This document shows, one piece after another, positions 1 through 9,014 of a DNA stretch of 64,000 bases. Where the stretch lies: positions 1 through 64,000 of the forward strand of contig NZ_JACADJ010000003.1 in the NCBI RefSeq assembly GCF_013389365.1, given 5' to 3'. Made by a program: the position numbers and the translations under genes. The notes under the pieces were generated by a model. The model saw only the letters and a list, made by a program, of their open reading frames with translations, had not been told where the DNA came from and did not search any database. Position 1 is the stretch's first letter. Each line of letters opens with the position of its first letter. This DNA comes from Desulfobacter latus. Lineage in GTDB: Bacteria; Desulfobacterota; Desulfobacteria; Desulfobacterales; Desulfobacteraceae.

Positions 1-301
1 CATAGGTCATCTTACCGGATTTTGTTACTGTACTTTCATCTCCAGCAAACAAAATAACGTCATCCGAATCCAATAAATGATTTTGAACTAATGCCCATTG
101 AAGAGAAGGCCAGGGAATTACACTATGAAAAAAACGTTGAATAGTACGATAACTGCCGCCTTTGCCACTCCAACGGCTTATGCCTAACATTGTAACTCTA
201 CCCTTCATAGTAAAAAGTGCTTCAGTTATGATTATTAGCTGATTCATCAAAGTGTTGTTTAAAACTGGTTTTATCACTGAAAATAAAGTACTAATTCCCA
301 T
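1..301 (-). CDS. Transposase, N-terminal part (runs off left edge)
   Basis: An open frame on the minus strand starts with ATG at 301-299 and reads without a stop to base 1, about 100 residues. It contains GISRWSGKGGSYRTIQRFF and then FAGDESTVTKSGK. The first block is the N-terminal helical part, and the Asp of GDE the likely first catalytic acid, of a DDE transposase of the IS4/IS701-like group (DDE_5 type). The remaining catalytic residues lie outside the window. Family assignment is from motif memory. The frame looks intact as far as it can be seen, so I cannot say whether the element is active. It points away from carA, which lies 370 bp to the right. The terminal repeat of the element was not identified. 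Confidence 0.7.
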   Translation of the reverse strand, partial: MGISTLFSVIKPVLNNTLMNQLIIITEALFTMKGRVTMLGISRWSGKGGSYRTIQRFFHSVIPWPSLQWALVQNHLLDSDDVILFAGDESTVTKSGKMTY

Positions 302-671
302 GATGACTACCCCTCTGACTATGGTTGATGTTTGCTCAAATATTATTTTATCAGAGAATGTGATCATTTTATTCATATAGGTCAATCAATTTGGCGAAGG
401 TATTGTTAGAAAATTAAGTAACAAATAAAATTTAAAATGAAATTTGAGGGTTTAGAACCTAAAATAATCGAACCCCTTGGAATTAATAATCTAAAAATTG
501 TTTAAGATTCTGGAATTCCGTATCAAGACTAAAGATGGAAGTAAAGCAACTTCAAAAGATTAAATCATCCGGGACTTGAACATTAAAGCTTTTTCATGAT
601 ATTTAAACAGGTTCCAAATAAATTGCGGAACGCTTTTTACCATAAATATTTAAGGGACAGGTATTATTTAT
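302..671. other. Intergenic: end of insertion element and carA leader
   Basis: This stretch is AT-rich and holds no convincing gene. The left part must contain the outer end of the element whose transposase starts at 301, but no clear terminal inverted repeat could be picked out. The right part is the upstream region of carA. A weak purine-rich site (aggga) lies about 15 bases before the carA ATG. No riboswitch fold or attenuator hairpin was recognised. Confidence 0.5.
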
Positions 672-1814
672 ATGAAAGCATTGTTAGCCCTGGAAGATGG
701 AAGAACCTTTTCCTGCAGAAGTTTTACAGGGCCGGGGGAAGCCCGGGGAGAGGTGGTGTTCAACACCAGTATGACCGGATACCAGGAAATTTTGACTGAT
801 CCGTCCTATTACGGGCAGATGGTCACCATGACCTACCCGCTCATAGGCAACTACGGCGTGTGTCCGGAAGATGTTGAATCAGACCGTATTCATGTGGCAG
901 CCTTCATTGTCAAAGAATACCAGGAGTTTCCAAGCAATTTCAGGTCAAAGGGAACCCTTGCCGACTATCTGATAAAATCCCATATTCTGGGTATTGAAGA
1001 CCTTGATACCCGGGCCCTGACCCGGCATATCCGGAAATCCGGTGCCATGCGGGCCATGATCTCCACCACGGACCTGGACCCTGAATCCCTTGTGGCACGG
1101 GCCGGACAGATCCCTGCCATGCAAGGGTCGGACCTGGTGCAATATGTCACAACCAGAAAACCCTATTTCTGGAAATACAACCAACCGGATTATGTGGATG
1201 CCAAAAGCCTTGAAGATCCCTTTATCTGGCGCCATAAAGGTAAAAAACATTCTGTGGTGGCCCTGGATTTCGGTATAAAATACAATATCATCCGCTGCCT
1301 TGAAAACGCGGGGTGCGAGGTGCTGGTGGTTCCGGCAAAAACCGATGTCCAGACCATAAAACGCCTGAACCCGGACGGTATTTTCCTCTCCAACGGCCCC
1401 GGCGACCCGGAACCCTTGACCTATATTGTGGAAACCATACGCGAGCTTCTTGATAATTTTCCGATTTTCGGTATATGCCTTGGTATGCAGCTTTTAGGCC
1501 TTGCCATGGGCGGTAAAACCATGAAAATTAAATTCGGCCACAGGGGCGGCAATCAGCCGGTAAAAAATATAGATACCGGAAAGGTGGAGATTACCTCCCA
1601 GAACCACGGATTTGCAGTGGATCTGAATACCCTTGATAAAAGCAAGTGTCACCTGACCCACATCAACCTGAACGAAGACTCCCTGGAAGGGCTTAAGAAC
1701 GATACCATCCGGGCGTTTGCAGTTCAGTACCACCCCGAAGCCTCCCCAGGTCCCCATGATGCGGCCTATCTTTTTAACCAGTTTGCAAAAGTGATGGAAC
1801 ATGCCAAAGCGTAA
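672..1814 (+). CDS. carA: Carbamoyl-phosphate synthase, small (glutaminase) subunit
   Basis: CarA hydrolyses glutamine and passes ammonia to CarB for carbamoyl phosphate, the precursor of pyrimidines and arginine. The 380-residue protein has the N-terminal CPSase small-chain domain (about 1-150, with the [20 protein letters not shown] signature) and a class I glutamine amidotransferase domain. Its catalytic triad is visible as Cys269 in [11 protein letters not shown], and His354 and Glu356 in [11 protein letters not shown]. Length is normal for the family. The ATG at 672 gives the canonical start [13 protein letters not shown]. The last 14 bases overlap the start of carB, so the two subunits are translationally coupled. 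Confidence is high; the only uncertainty is the weak ribosome binding site. Confidence 0.97.
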   Translation: MKALLALEDGRTFSCRSFTGPGEARGEVVFNTSMTGYQEILTDPSYYGQMVTMTYPLIGNYGVCPEDVESDRIHVAAFIVKEYQEFPSNFRSKGTLADYLIKSHILGIEDLDTRALTRHIRKSGAMRAMISTTDLDPESLVARAGQIPAMQGSDLVQYVTTRKPYFWKYNQPDYVDAKSLEDPFIWRHKGKKHSVVALDFGIKYNIIRCLENAGCEVLVVPAKTDVQTIKRLNPDGIFLSNGPGDPEPLTYIVETIRELLDNFPIFGICLGMQLLGLAMGGKTMKIKFGHRGGNQPVKNIDTGKVEITSQNHGFAVDLNTLDKSKCHLTHINLNEDSLEGLKNDTIRAFAVQYHPEASPGPHDAAYLFNQFAKVMEHAKA

Positions 1815-4800
1815 CGACATCCATAAAATTCTGATCATTGGTGCCGGCCCGATCATCATCAGCCAGGCCTGCGAGTTTGACTATTCCGGCACCCAGGCCT
1901 GCAAAGCCTTGAAGGAAGAAGGGTTTGAAGTTGTCCTGATCAACTCCAATCCGGCCACCATCATGACCGATCCTGAAACCGCGGACCGGGTATATGTTGA
2001 ACCGGTAACGCCTGAAACCCTGTGCAAGGTGATTGAAATTGAGCGTCCCGATGCCGTGCTGCCCACCCTTGGGGGCCAGACGGCGCTTAACACCACCATT
2101 GACGCAGCCAAAACAGGGATATTTGAACGCTATAATATTGAACTGATCGGTGCCTCCATTGACGCCATCAACAAGGCCGAAGACCGGGAACTGTTCCGGG
2201 ATGCCATGAATAAGATCGGTTTGAGAATTCCCAAATCCGGCTTTGCCACCAACATGCAGGAGGTTGAAGAGACGGCCCGGCGCATCGGATTTCCCATTAT
2301 TGTCCGGCCAAGCTTTACCCTTGGGGGAACCGGCGGTGGTGTGGCCTACAATATGGAAGAGCTGGCCGATCTTGCCAAGGCCGGCCTTGACGCCTCCCTG
2401 ATCACCCAGGTGATGCTTGAAGAATCTGTTCTGGGATGGAAGGAATTTGAGCTTGAGGTGATGCGGGACCATGCGGACAACGTGGTGATCATCTGCTCCA
2501 TTGAAAACGTTGACGCCATGGGGATTCACACGGGGGATTCCATTACCGTGGCCCCGGCCCAGACCCTGTCGGACAAAGAATACCAGGCCCTGCGGGATGC
2601 CTCCATTGCCATCATCAGGGAAATCGGCGTGGACACGGGCGGCTCCAATGTGCAGTTTGCCGTGAACCCGGAAAACGGGGATATTATCGTGGTTGAAATG
2701 AACCCCCGGGTGTCCCGGTCTTCCGCCCTGGCCTCCAAGGCCACGGGCTTTCCCATTGCCAAAATTGCCGCCAAGCTTGCAGTCGGGTATACCCTGGATG
2801 AAATCCCCAATGATATCACCGGCGAAACCATGGCCTGTTTTGAACCCTCCATTGATTACTGCGTGGTGAAAATTCCGCGCTGGACCTTTGAAAAATTTCC
2901 CGAAACCGACGACATTCTCACCACGGCCATGAAATCCGTGGGTGAAACCATGTCCATCGGCAGAACATTTAAAGAAGCCCTTCAAAAGGGTCTGCGCTCC
3001 CTTGAAATCGGCCGGGCCGGTTTTGGTGCCGACGGAAAAGACCCGGCGCCCGGATCTGTGGCAGGTACGGATCTGGAATACAAATTATCGACCCCCAATT
3101 CCCAGCGGATTTTTTACATCAAATACGCCATTGAACACGGCATGCCCATCACCATGATCCATGAACTGACAGCCATTGATCCCTGGTTTCTGTATCAGAT
3201 GAAACAGATCGTGGACCTTGAAAAGCAGTTGAAGCTGGCCGGCATGAACCTGCCGAAGGATCTGTTTGAAAAGGCAAAAAAATACGGGTTCTCGGACATG
3301 CAACTGGCCTATCTGTCCGGGGGACTCACAGACAAGCAGATCGAACAGAAGCGAAAAGCCCTGGGTATTGTTCCGGTGTATAAACTGGTGGATACCTGTG
3401 CCGCGGAATTCAGGGCGGTTACCCCTTACTATTACTCCACCTATGAAAGCGAATGCGAGGCCCGGGTGGCGAACAGAAAAAAGGTCATCATCCTGGGCGG
3501 CGGCCCCAACCGCATCGGTCAGGGCATTGAATTTGACTACTGCTGTGTGCATGCCTCCTTTGCGTTAAGGGAAGAAGGGGTGGAGTCCATCATGGTCAAC
3601 TCCAACCCGGAAACCGTCTCCACGGACTATGACACATCGGACAAGCTCTACTTTGAACCGCTGACCAGGGAAGATGTGCTCCACATCGTTGAAAAGGAAA
3701 AGCCCTTTGGCGTGATTGTCCAGTTCGGCGGCCAGACCCCGTTGAACCTGGCCACGGACCTTCAAAAAGCAGGGGTTCCCATCATCGGTACAAGTCCGGA
3801 AAGCATTGACCGGGCTGAGGACCGGGATCTGTTTGCGGCCATGCTTAAAAAACTGAACCTGCGCCAGCCGGATAACGGTATTGCATATTCCTATGGAGAA
3901 GCCGTGAGCGTAGCAAGGGATATCGGATATCCGGTCATGGTGCGTCCCTCTTTTGTGCTGGGCGGCCGGGCCATGAAAATTGTCTATGATGAAAAAGACC
4001 TGGAAGAATATTTTGATCTGGCGGTCCAGGCCTCACCGGACAAACCTGTACTCATTGACAAGTTCCTGGAAGAAGCGTTTGAGCTGGATGTGGACGCCAT
4101 TTCCGATGGTGAAGATACCATCATCGGCGGTATGATGGAGCATATTGAAGAGGCCGGTATTCATTCCGGTGATTCCGCCTGTGTATTGCCGCCCTATTCC
4201 ATTGATGAACACCATATCAGGCAAATGTCGGATGCAGCCAAAGCCATTGCCAAAGAACTGAATGTCAAGGGGTTAATGAATATCCAGTTCGGGATCATGA
4301 ATGACACGGTCTATATTATTGAGGTTAATCCCAGGGCATCCCGGACCATTCCCTTTGTCTCCAAGGCCATCGGCGTACCGCTGGCCAAACTGGCCACCAA
4401 GGTCATGCTGGGCAAAACCCTGAAAGAACTTGGCGTGACAAAGGAAATCATTCCGTCCTATTATTGTGTCAAGGAAGCGGTAATGCCCTTTGACCGCTTT
4501 GAAAACGTGGACCCTGTCCTTGGGCCGGAGATGAAATCCACGGGGGAAGTCATGGGTATTGACAAGGATCTTGGTGCCGCTGTGGCCAAATCCCAGTTTG
4601 CTGCCGGACAGAAACTGCCCAAGGACGGCACCGTATTTATCTCTGTCCAGGACAAGGATAAAAAGGCGGCACTGCCTGTGGCCCAACGTTTCCATGACAT
4701 GGGATTCACCATCATGGCCACCCGGGGAACCGTCACATTCCTGGAAGAAAACAACATTCCATCCACATTGGTGAAAAAAGTATCTGCGGGCCGGCCCCAT

Positions 4801-5025
4801 GTGGTGGATGCCGTAAAAAACGGTGAAATCCAGCTTATTTTAAACACCGGCGCGTCCAGCCAGACCCAACGAGACGGATATAAAATTCGCAGGGCTGCCA
4901 TTAAATATAAAATACCCTATGCCACCACCACGGACGGGGCCCGGGCCATCAGCCTGGCCATCCAGGCCATGAAAAAAGAGAAGCTGACGGTTAAGCCCAT
5001 CCAGGATTATCACAAAGAGAATTAA
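1801..5025 (+). CDS. carB: Carbamoyl-phosphate synthase, large (synthetase) subunit
   Basis: CarB makes carbamoyl phosphate from bicarbonate, two ATP and the ammonia delivered by CarA. The 1074-residue chain shows the expected internal duplication: an N-terminal half with [10 protein letters not shown] and ATP-grasp 1 (about 128-335), the oligomerisation region, a C-terminal half with [20 protein letters not shown] and ATP-grasp 2 (about 680-870), and a C-terminal MGS-like allosteric domain (about 930-1070, including [12 protein letters not shown]). The start [16 protein letters not shown] matches the family and lies 14 bases inside carA. A three-base gap follows before purF, so carA-carB-purF probably form one operon. 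Nothing looks damaged. Confidence 0.97.
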   Translation: MPKRNDIHKILIIGAGPIIISQACEFDYSGTQACKALKEEGFEVVLINSNPATIMTDPETADRVYVEPVTPETLCKVIEIERPDAVLPTLGGQTALNTTIDAAKTGIFERYNIELIGASIDAINKAEDRELFRDAMNKIGLRIPKSGFATNMQEVEETARRIGFPIIVRPSFTLGGTGGGVAYNMEELADLAKAGLDASLITQVMLEESVLGWKEFELEVMRDHADNVVIICSIENVDAMGIHTGDSITVAPAQTLSDKEYQALRDASIAIIREIGVDTGGSNVQFAVNPENGDIIVVEMNPRVSRSSALASKATGFPIAKIAAKLAVGYTLDEIPNDITGETMACFEPSIDYCVVKIPRWTFEKFPETDDILTTAMKSVGETMSIGRTFKEALQKGLRSLEIGRAGFGADGKDPAPGSVAGTDLEYKLSTPNSQRIFYIKYAIEHGMPITMIHELTAIDPWFLYQMKQIVDLEKQLKLAGMNLPKDLFEKAKKYGFSDMQLAYLSGGLTDKQIEQKRKALGIVPVYKLVDTCAAEFRAVTPYYYSTYESECEARVANRKKVIILGGGPNRIGQGIEFDYCCVHASFALREEGVESIMVNSNPETVSTDYDTSDKLYFEPLTREDVLHIVEKEKPFGVIVQFGGQTPLNLATDLQKAGVPIIGTSPESIDRAEDRDLFAAMLKKLNLRQPDNGIAYSYGEAVSVARDIGYPVMVRPSFVLGGRAMKIVYDEKDLEEYFDLAVQASPDKPVLIDKFLEEAFELDVDAISDGEDTIIGGMMEHIEEAGIHSGDSACVLPPYSIDEHHIRQMSDAAKAIAKELNVKGLMNIQFGIMNDTVYIIEVNPRASRTIPFVSKAIGVPLAKLATKVMLGKTLKELGVTKEIIPSYYCVKEAVMPFDRFENVDPVLGPEMKSTGEVMGIDKDLGAAVAKSQFAAGQKLPKDGTVFISVQDKDKKAALPVAQRFHDMGFTIMATRGTVTFLEENNIPSTLVKKVSAGRPHVVDAVKNGEIQLILNTGASSQTQRDGYKIRRAAIKYKIPYATTTDGARAISLAIQAMKKEKLTVKPIQDYHKEN

Positions 5026-5028
5026 ATA

Positions 5029-6495
5029 TTGGAAACCCCAGAAATGAATACCACCCAACCAGACAGCCCTTGCCCCATTTTTACGCCAAGCGAACGCCCC
5101 AAAGATGAATGTGGCGTCTTTGGCCTTTATAAACACCCGGAAGCGGCCAAAATTACCTATTTCGGACTTTATGCACTCCAACACAGGGGCCAGGAAAGCG
5201 CGGGCATCTCCGTGAACCGGGGGATCAACGACAAAATTTTCTCCCATACAGGCATGGGGCTTGTACCGGAAATTTTCAATATGGAAGACCTTGACCGTAT
5301 TGAAGGCGGATCCGCCATCGGTCATGTCCGTTATTCCACCACGGGTGATTCCGTTCTGGCCAATGCCCAGCCTTTTGTGGTCAACCACCGGCACCGCTCC
5401 TATGCCCTGGCCCACAACGGTAATCTGGTCAATGCCCACATCATCCGGGAAGAACTTGAAGAAAAGGGCTCCATCTTCCAGACCACCATGGATTCGGAAG
5501 TGTTTTTGCATCTGTTTATTAAAAATCTGATAAAGGGCGATTATGAATCCGCTATCTTAAAGGCGGCCTCAAAGGTCGAAGGGGCCTATTCCATGGTTCT
5601 GCTCACCTGTAAGGGTGAAATCATCGGCATGAAAGACCCCAACGGATTCCGCCCCCTGGCCCTTGGAAAATTAAACGGCCACTATGTATTGGCATCTGAA
5701 ACCTGTGCCTTTGACCTGGTCCAGGCCGAATTCATCCGGGAACTGGATCCCGGTGAAATCGTCATTATCAATGAAGACGGTATCAGGAGTATCAAACACC
5801 CCAATGCGTCTGCCAAAAAATCGTTGTGCATATTTGAATATATCTATTTTGCCCGGCCCGACTCCACAATTGACGGCAAAAACGTCTATGAAATGAGAAA
5901 GGCACATGGCAGGCGCCTGGCCCAGGAATCCCCTGTAGATGCGGATCTGGTCATGCCCTTTCCCGACTCCGGCAACTATGCGGCCATAGGCTATGCCGCA
6001 GAATCCGGTATCCCCTTTGAAATGGGCATGATACGCAATCATTATGTGGGAAGGAGTTTTATTCAGCCCACCCAGTCCATGCGGGATTTTGCCGTGCGGG
6101 TGAAGCTGAATCCGGTACGGGAACTGATAAAAGGCAAAGATATTATCATTATCGAAGATTCAATTATCCGGGGCACCACGGCCAAAACTCGTGTGAAAGC
6201 CCTGAAGGAGCTGGGCGCCGGAAAAATACACATGCGGGTCTCCTGCCCGCCCCATAAATTCCCCTGTTACTACGGCATTGATTTTTCATCCAAGGGAGAG
6301 TTGATTGCGGCCCGGATACCTTTAGATGAACTCACCGAATACCTTGGACTGGATTCCCTGCATTACCTGTCCATTGAAGGCATGCTGGAAGCCTCCGGGG
6401 TGAATGAGCCCGAAGCCAATTTCTGCAAGGCCTGTTTTGACGGAAGCTATCCCGTGCCCTTTGATCCTAATTTTACCAAGCAGTGTATGGGGTAA
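5029..6495 (+). CDS. purF: Amidophosphoribosyltransferase (PurF, Fe-S type)
   Basis: PurF catalyses the first committed step of purine synthesis, making phosphoribosylamine from PRPP and glutamine. The N-terminal nucleophile is Cys28 in KDECGVFGLY, exposed after removal of a propeptide. The Ntn glutaminase region follows (QHRGQESAGI, HNGNLVN), then the phosphoribosyltransferase loop IIIIEDSIIRGTTA. The C-terminal FCKACFDG supplies the paired cysteines typical of the Bacillus-type enzyme with a [4Fe-4S] cluster. The start is ambiguous. The coordinate given uses TTG at 5029 with an AAAGAGA box nine bases upstream; ATG at 5044 is the alternative, shortening the propeptide by five residues. It lies directly downstream of carB and likely shares its transcript. 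Confidence 0.95.
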   Translation: METPEMNTTQPDSPCPIFTPSERPKDECGVFGLYKHPEAAKITYFGLYALQHRGQESAGISVNRGINDKIFSHTGMGLVPEIFNMEDLDRIEGGSAIGHVRYSTTGDSVLANAQPFVVNHRHRSYALAHNGNLVNAHIIREELEEKGSIFQTTMDSEVFLHLFIKNLIKGDYESAILKAASKVEGAYSMVLLTCKGEIIGMKDPNGFRPLALGKLNGHYVLASETCAFDLVQAEFIRELDPGEIVIINEDGIRSIKHPNASAKKSLCIFEYIYFARPDSTIDGKNVYEMRKAHGRRLAQESPVDADLVMPFPDSGNYAAIGYAAESGIPFEMGMIRNHYVGRSFIQPTQSMRDFAVRVKLNPVRELIKGKDIIIIEDSIIRGTTAKTRVKALKELGAGKIHMRVSCPPHKFPCYYGIDFSSKGELIAARIPLDELTEYLGLDSLHYLSIEGMLEASGVNEPEANFCKACFDGSYPVPFDPNFTKQCMG

Positions 6496-6533
6496 CAGGT
6501 GTCAAGAAACTGGAAACAAGAGACAAGAAGACG

Positions 6534-6556
6534 AAGCGCCTTTGGCGCTTATTTTA
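6534..6556 (+). terminator. Short hairpin after purF
   Basis: A perfect 7-bp stem (AAGCGCC / GGCGCTT) with a three-base TTT loop is followed by ATTTTAT. It is a plausible but weak intrinsic terminator for carA-carB-purF, because the T-run is interrupted. Confidence 0.5.
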
Positions 6557-6585
6557 TAAACCATCAGCTAAAATAGACAATAAAA

Positions 6586-7581
6586 GTGAAAAAACAAACC
6601 GTTGCATTTTCAAGACAGAGTACCAATCTTTTTTTTCATATACTGACACGTTGCAATCTACGCTGTGCCCACTGCTATATCAACCGGGACCAGCACGGCA
6701 GCAACACCCTTTCCCTGGAGACGATCCGGGAGTGGCTTGGTATATTTGCTTCAAAGGCAAAGGATACCAACCTTATTTTTTTAGGGGGTGAACCCACCCT
6801 TCATCCGGATCTTGCTTCGGCCGTATCCATGGCCGGATCCATGGGATTCAAATCCATCACCATTGATACCAACGGTTTTCTGTTTCACAATATCCTGGAC
6901 AATATCACACCCGATCAGATTGACTTTTTTTCATTTTCACTGGACGGTGTCAGCAAAGGAATCAATGATGCGATCCGGGGAGAGGGATGTTTCGATGCTG
7001 TCATGTCCGGTATAGGCAATGCCGTGAAAAAAGGGTTTTCCTGCTCAATGATCTATACGGTCTCTGAAAAGAATATTCATGAGGTGTCAAAACTGCCTGA
7101 ATTGGTAAAAGATCTTGGGATTTCCCGTTTTTTTATCCAGGTCGTGGGGCTCAGGGGCGAATCGGAAATCACCGATGCCAAACACCAGGTATCAAAATCA
7201 ATCTGGCAGGATATTATCCCCAAAACCGCCGAACAGATTGCAGAACAGGGAATTATCGTTACCTACCCCAAGGTGTTCCTCACCCATGAAGACCCCTTTG
7301 AATGTGCGGCCAATGTAGCGAATAACTATTTTATCTTTCCCAACGGACGGGTATATCAATGTCCGTTATGCGAAGATTTTCCTTTTCATTCCTATGAGAT
7401 AATAGACAATGTGCTTACCCCCCGTCCAAAAATCAATGAAACTAATTTTTTCTCTTTGCAGATTCCCGAAGGGTGTGTCATGAACAAATTAATACAACCG
7501 GGGAATCTGTCCTACGATGATAATGGATTTCCCCGCTATAAAATCGCCTGTTGTATGCTCAAGGAAGAACTGCAGCCTTAG
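6586..7581 (+). CDS. Radical SAM protein with C-terminal cysteine cluster (SPASM/twitch-like)
   Basis: The 331-residue protein begins with GTG at 6586 and has the radical SAM signature CNLRCAHC (Cys23, Cys27, Cys30), which binds the [4Fe-4S] cluster that cleaves S-adenosylmethionine. GGEPTLHPD follows as the expected GGE motif. C-terminal cysteines (FECAAN, YQCPLCEDF, EGCVMNK, IACCMLKEE) suggest auxiliary Fe-S clusters of the SPASM or twitch type found in peptide-modifying and maturase enzymes. No precursor peptide gene was recognised nearby, so the substrate is unknown. It sits between purF and the BREX operon on the same strand, 90 bp after purF and 160 bp before brxA, separated from each by a hairpin. 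The ribosome binding site is weak and the start uncertain. Confidence 0.8.
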   Translation: MKKQTVAFSRQSTNLFFHILTRCNLRCAHCYINRDQHGSNTLSLETIREWLGIFASKAKDTNLIFLGGEPTLHPDLASAVSMAGSMGFKSITIDTNGFLFHNILDNITPDQIDFFSFSLDGVSKGINDAIRGEGCFDAVMSGIGNAVKKGFSCSMIYTVSEKNIHEVSKLPELVKDLGISRFFIQVVGLRGESEITDAKHQVSKSIWQDIIPKTAEQIAEQGIIVTYPKVFLTHEDPFECAANVANNYFIFPNGRVYQCPLCEDFPFHSYEIIDNVLTPRPKINETNFFSLQIPEGCVMNKLIQPGNLSYDDNGFPRYKIACCMLKEELQP

Positions 7582-7584
7582 GGA

Positions 7585-7672
7585 ACGAATCCGAAATAAC
7601 TTAAGCTGGGAGCGCGGGCGTCCTGCCCGCATCTTTACCATACTTGTGTATATGCGGACAGGACGCCCGGGC
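7585..7672. repeat. Dispersed palindromic repeat, copy A
   Basis: GAAATAACTTAA is followed by a GC-rich inverted repeat: GGGAGCGCGGGCGTCCTGCC at 7608-7627 and GACAGGACGCCCGGG in the right arm. A second, better preserved copy lies at 28754-28855 with the same order of blocks. The arms would form a long hairpin. It occupies the space between the radical SAM gene and brxA, so it may also act as a transcription boundary before BREX. Confidence 0.75.
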
Positions 7673-7740
7673 CAGTCAAGACGACCGTAAGAATCATTCG
7701 CTTTGAAAACTTATGAAAAGGAAAACAAAAATTTCCAGTA

Positions 7741-8385
7741 ATGGAGTTACATAATAAAAACGGGCCATTACCTAAATATCGAATGTCATTTACAGTCGGG
7801 GGACTGTTTTATCAGGAAACCGTCATAGCCGCAGATCTATACGTAAAAAATCAAGACTGGACAAAAGTCAGGGAAGAAATCTTTAAAACCAATCTTTTTC
7901 AGTCCAGGACCAGCACCGCCTTGGAAAGGGTCTGTCGTGAAGTTCTATCCAGGCTTAAACTTCTTTCTATAGAACAATTAAAAATAATTCAGGACGGGTC
8001 AAGGCAGGAACAACTCCAGATCCTGTGGGTGGCTGTCTGTAAGCGGTATAGCTTTATCCGTGATTTTGCCGTTGAAGTCATCCGGGAAAAGTTTTTACTC
8101 ATGGACTATTCTCTATCCGAAGAGAACTACACCATCTTCTTTGACACCAAGGCCGAATGGCATGAAGAACTGGAAAGACTAAAGGATTCAACAAAAAAGA
8201 AGCTCAAACAAGTTTTGTTCAGAATACTCAGAGAAGCCGAAATTACATCAGAAGCCAACATCATATTGCCTGCCATATTGACTAAGAGAGTTGCAAAAGC
8301 TTTGATCCCGAAGAAATCAGACGAGTCAGGGATATACATGGTACTGCCGGTCTCAGATACAGATTTTAAGGAGTGGATAAAATGA
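7741..8385 (+). CDS. brxA: BREX type 1 protein BrxA (DUF1819)
   Basis: BrxA is a small helical DNA-binding protein, the first gene of type 1 BREX systems, which block phage replication while methylating host DNA. The 214-residue length, the N-terminal segment with VGGLFYQETVIAADLY, the central LQILWVAVCKRYSFIRDFAVEVIREKF and the C-terminal ITSEANIILPAIL fit the DUF1819 family. The gene order that follows (brxB, brxC, pglX, pglZ, brxL) makes the assignment firm. The start at ATG 7741 has only a distant AAGGA, 18 bases upstream, so translation signals are weak. The stop codon overlaps the brxB start by ATGA. No separate BREX regulator gene was found upstream. Confidence 0.9.
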   Translation: MELHNKNGPLPKYRMSFTVGGLFYQETVIAADLYVKNQDWTKVREEIFKTNLFQSRTSTALERVCREVLSRLKLLSIEQLKIIQDGSRQEQLQILWVAVCKRYSFIRDFAVEVIREKFLLMDYSLSEENYTIFFDTKAEWHEELERLKDSTKKKLKQVLFRILREAEITSEANIILPAILTKRVAKALIPKKSDESGIYMVLPVSDTDFKEWIK

Positions 8386-8993
8386 CTGTGGATACTGAAA
8401 CTCAACCCATACCGGAAAGGTTCGATCATCTGTATAAGCTGATCAGCAGTGAACGGTTCTTAAAAAAACAGGGACTTGGAAATGAAGTTCCTTTTTTTAT
8501 TTGTCCATACCGGCCATCTGAGGCAATAGAAATGGAACGGATGCAAAAACAGTTAAAAAACAAATTGACTCAAACCGGCATCCAGGTTCTGGAGATCAAC
8601 CTGTATGATATATCCGTTGAAATTTTAAAAGAAAATGATGACTGGGACTGGTATCTGGAAGAAGAACCCAAGATGACCAAAGAAGAGTTGAAAGAGGAAC
8701 TCCAGTCCATTCTGGATATCGAAACGGTTTTAGTACCTGCCATTGCCAACAGGATCACCGAAGAAGACCATGATGTTATTTTCATGGCCGGTGTCGGGGA
8801 AGTCTATCCCTACATCCGGTCCCATAATGTTTTGAACAATTTGCAGAGCACCGCTAAAGAACACCCCATGGTCATGTTTTTTCCCGGACAGTATACCCAT
8901 TCTCTGGAGTCCGGTGCGTCACTGGATCTGTTCGGCAGGCTGCATGATGACAAATACTATAGAGCATTCAATATATACCACTGTGAGATTTAA
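8382..8993 (+). CDS. brxB: BREX protein BrxB (DUF1788)
   Basis: BrxB is a conserved component of type 1 BREX whose exact biochemical role is not settled. The protein matches the DUF1788 pattern: FDHLYKLISSERFL near the N-terminus, PFFICPYRP, then VIFMAGVGEVYPYIRSHNVLNNL and a C-terminal PMVMFFPGQYTHSLESGASLDLFGRLHDDKYYRAFNIY split over two conserved blocks. I chose ATG 8382 (203 residues) over GTG 8373 because an AAGGAG box at 8368-8373 sits eight bases before it and it forms an ATGA overlap with the brxA stop. brxC follows after 21 bp. The protein looks complete. Confidence 0.92.
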   Translation: MTVDTETQPIPERFDHLYKLISSERFLKKQGLGNEVPFFICPYRPSEAIEMERMQKQLKNKLTQTGIQVLEINLYDISVEILKENDDWDWYLEEEPKMTKEELKEELQSILDIETVLVPAIANRITEEDHDVIFMAGVGEVYPYIRSHNVLNNLQSTAKEHPMVMFFPGQYTHSLESGASLDLFGRLHDDKYYRAFNIYHCEI

Positions 8994-9014
8994 TTTAAGG
9001 AACTGAAAAGACTT

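Noticed and set aside
1774-2985. Long open frame (403 codons) on the minus strand opposite carB
   Set aside because: It is antisense to a highly conserved essential gene, has a Gly/His/Asn-rich composition typical of reversed GC-biased coding DNA, and resembles no family.
6499-6535. Possible dispersed repeat shared with about 42,918-42,950 (AAACAAGAGAC core)
   Set aside because: Only an 11-base purine-rich core is clearly shared; too weak to call a repeat by eye.
6483-6791. Open frame of 102 codons overlapping the end of purF and the start of the radical SAM gene
   Set aside because: It covers the purF terminator hairpin and lies out of frame with the clear radical SAM coding sequence; no ribosome binding site or domain.
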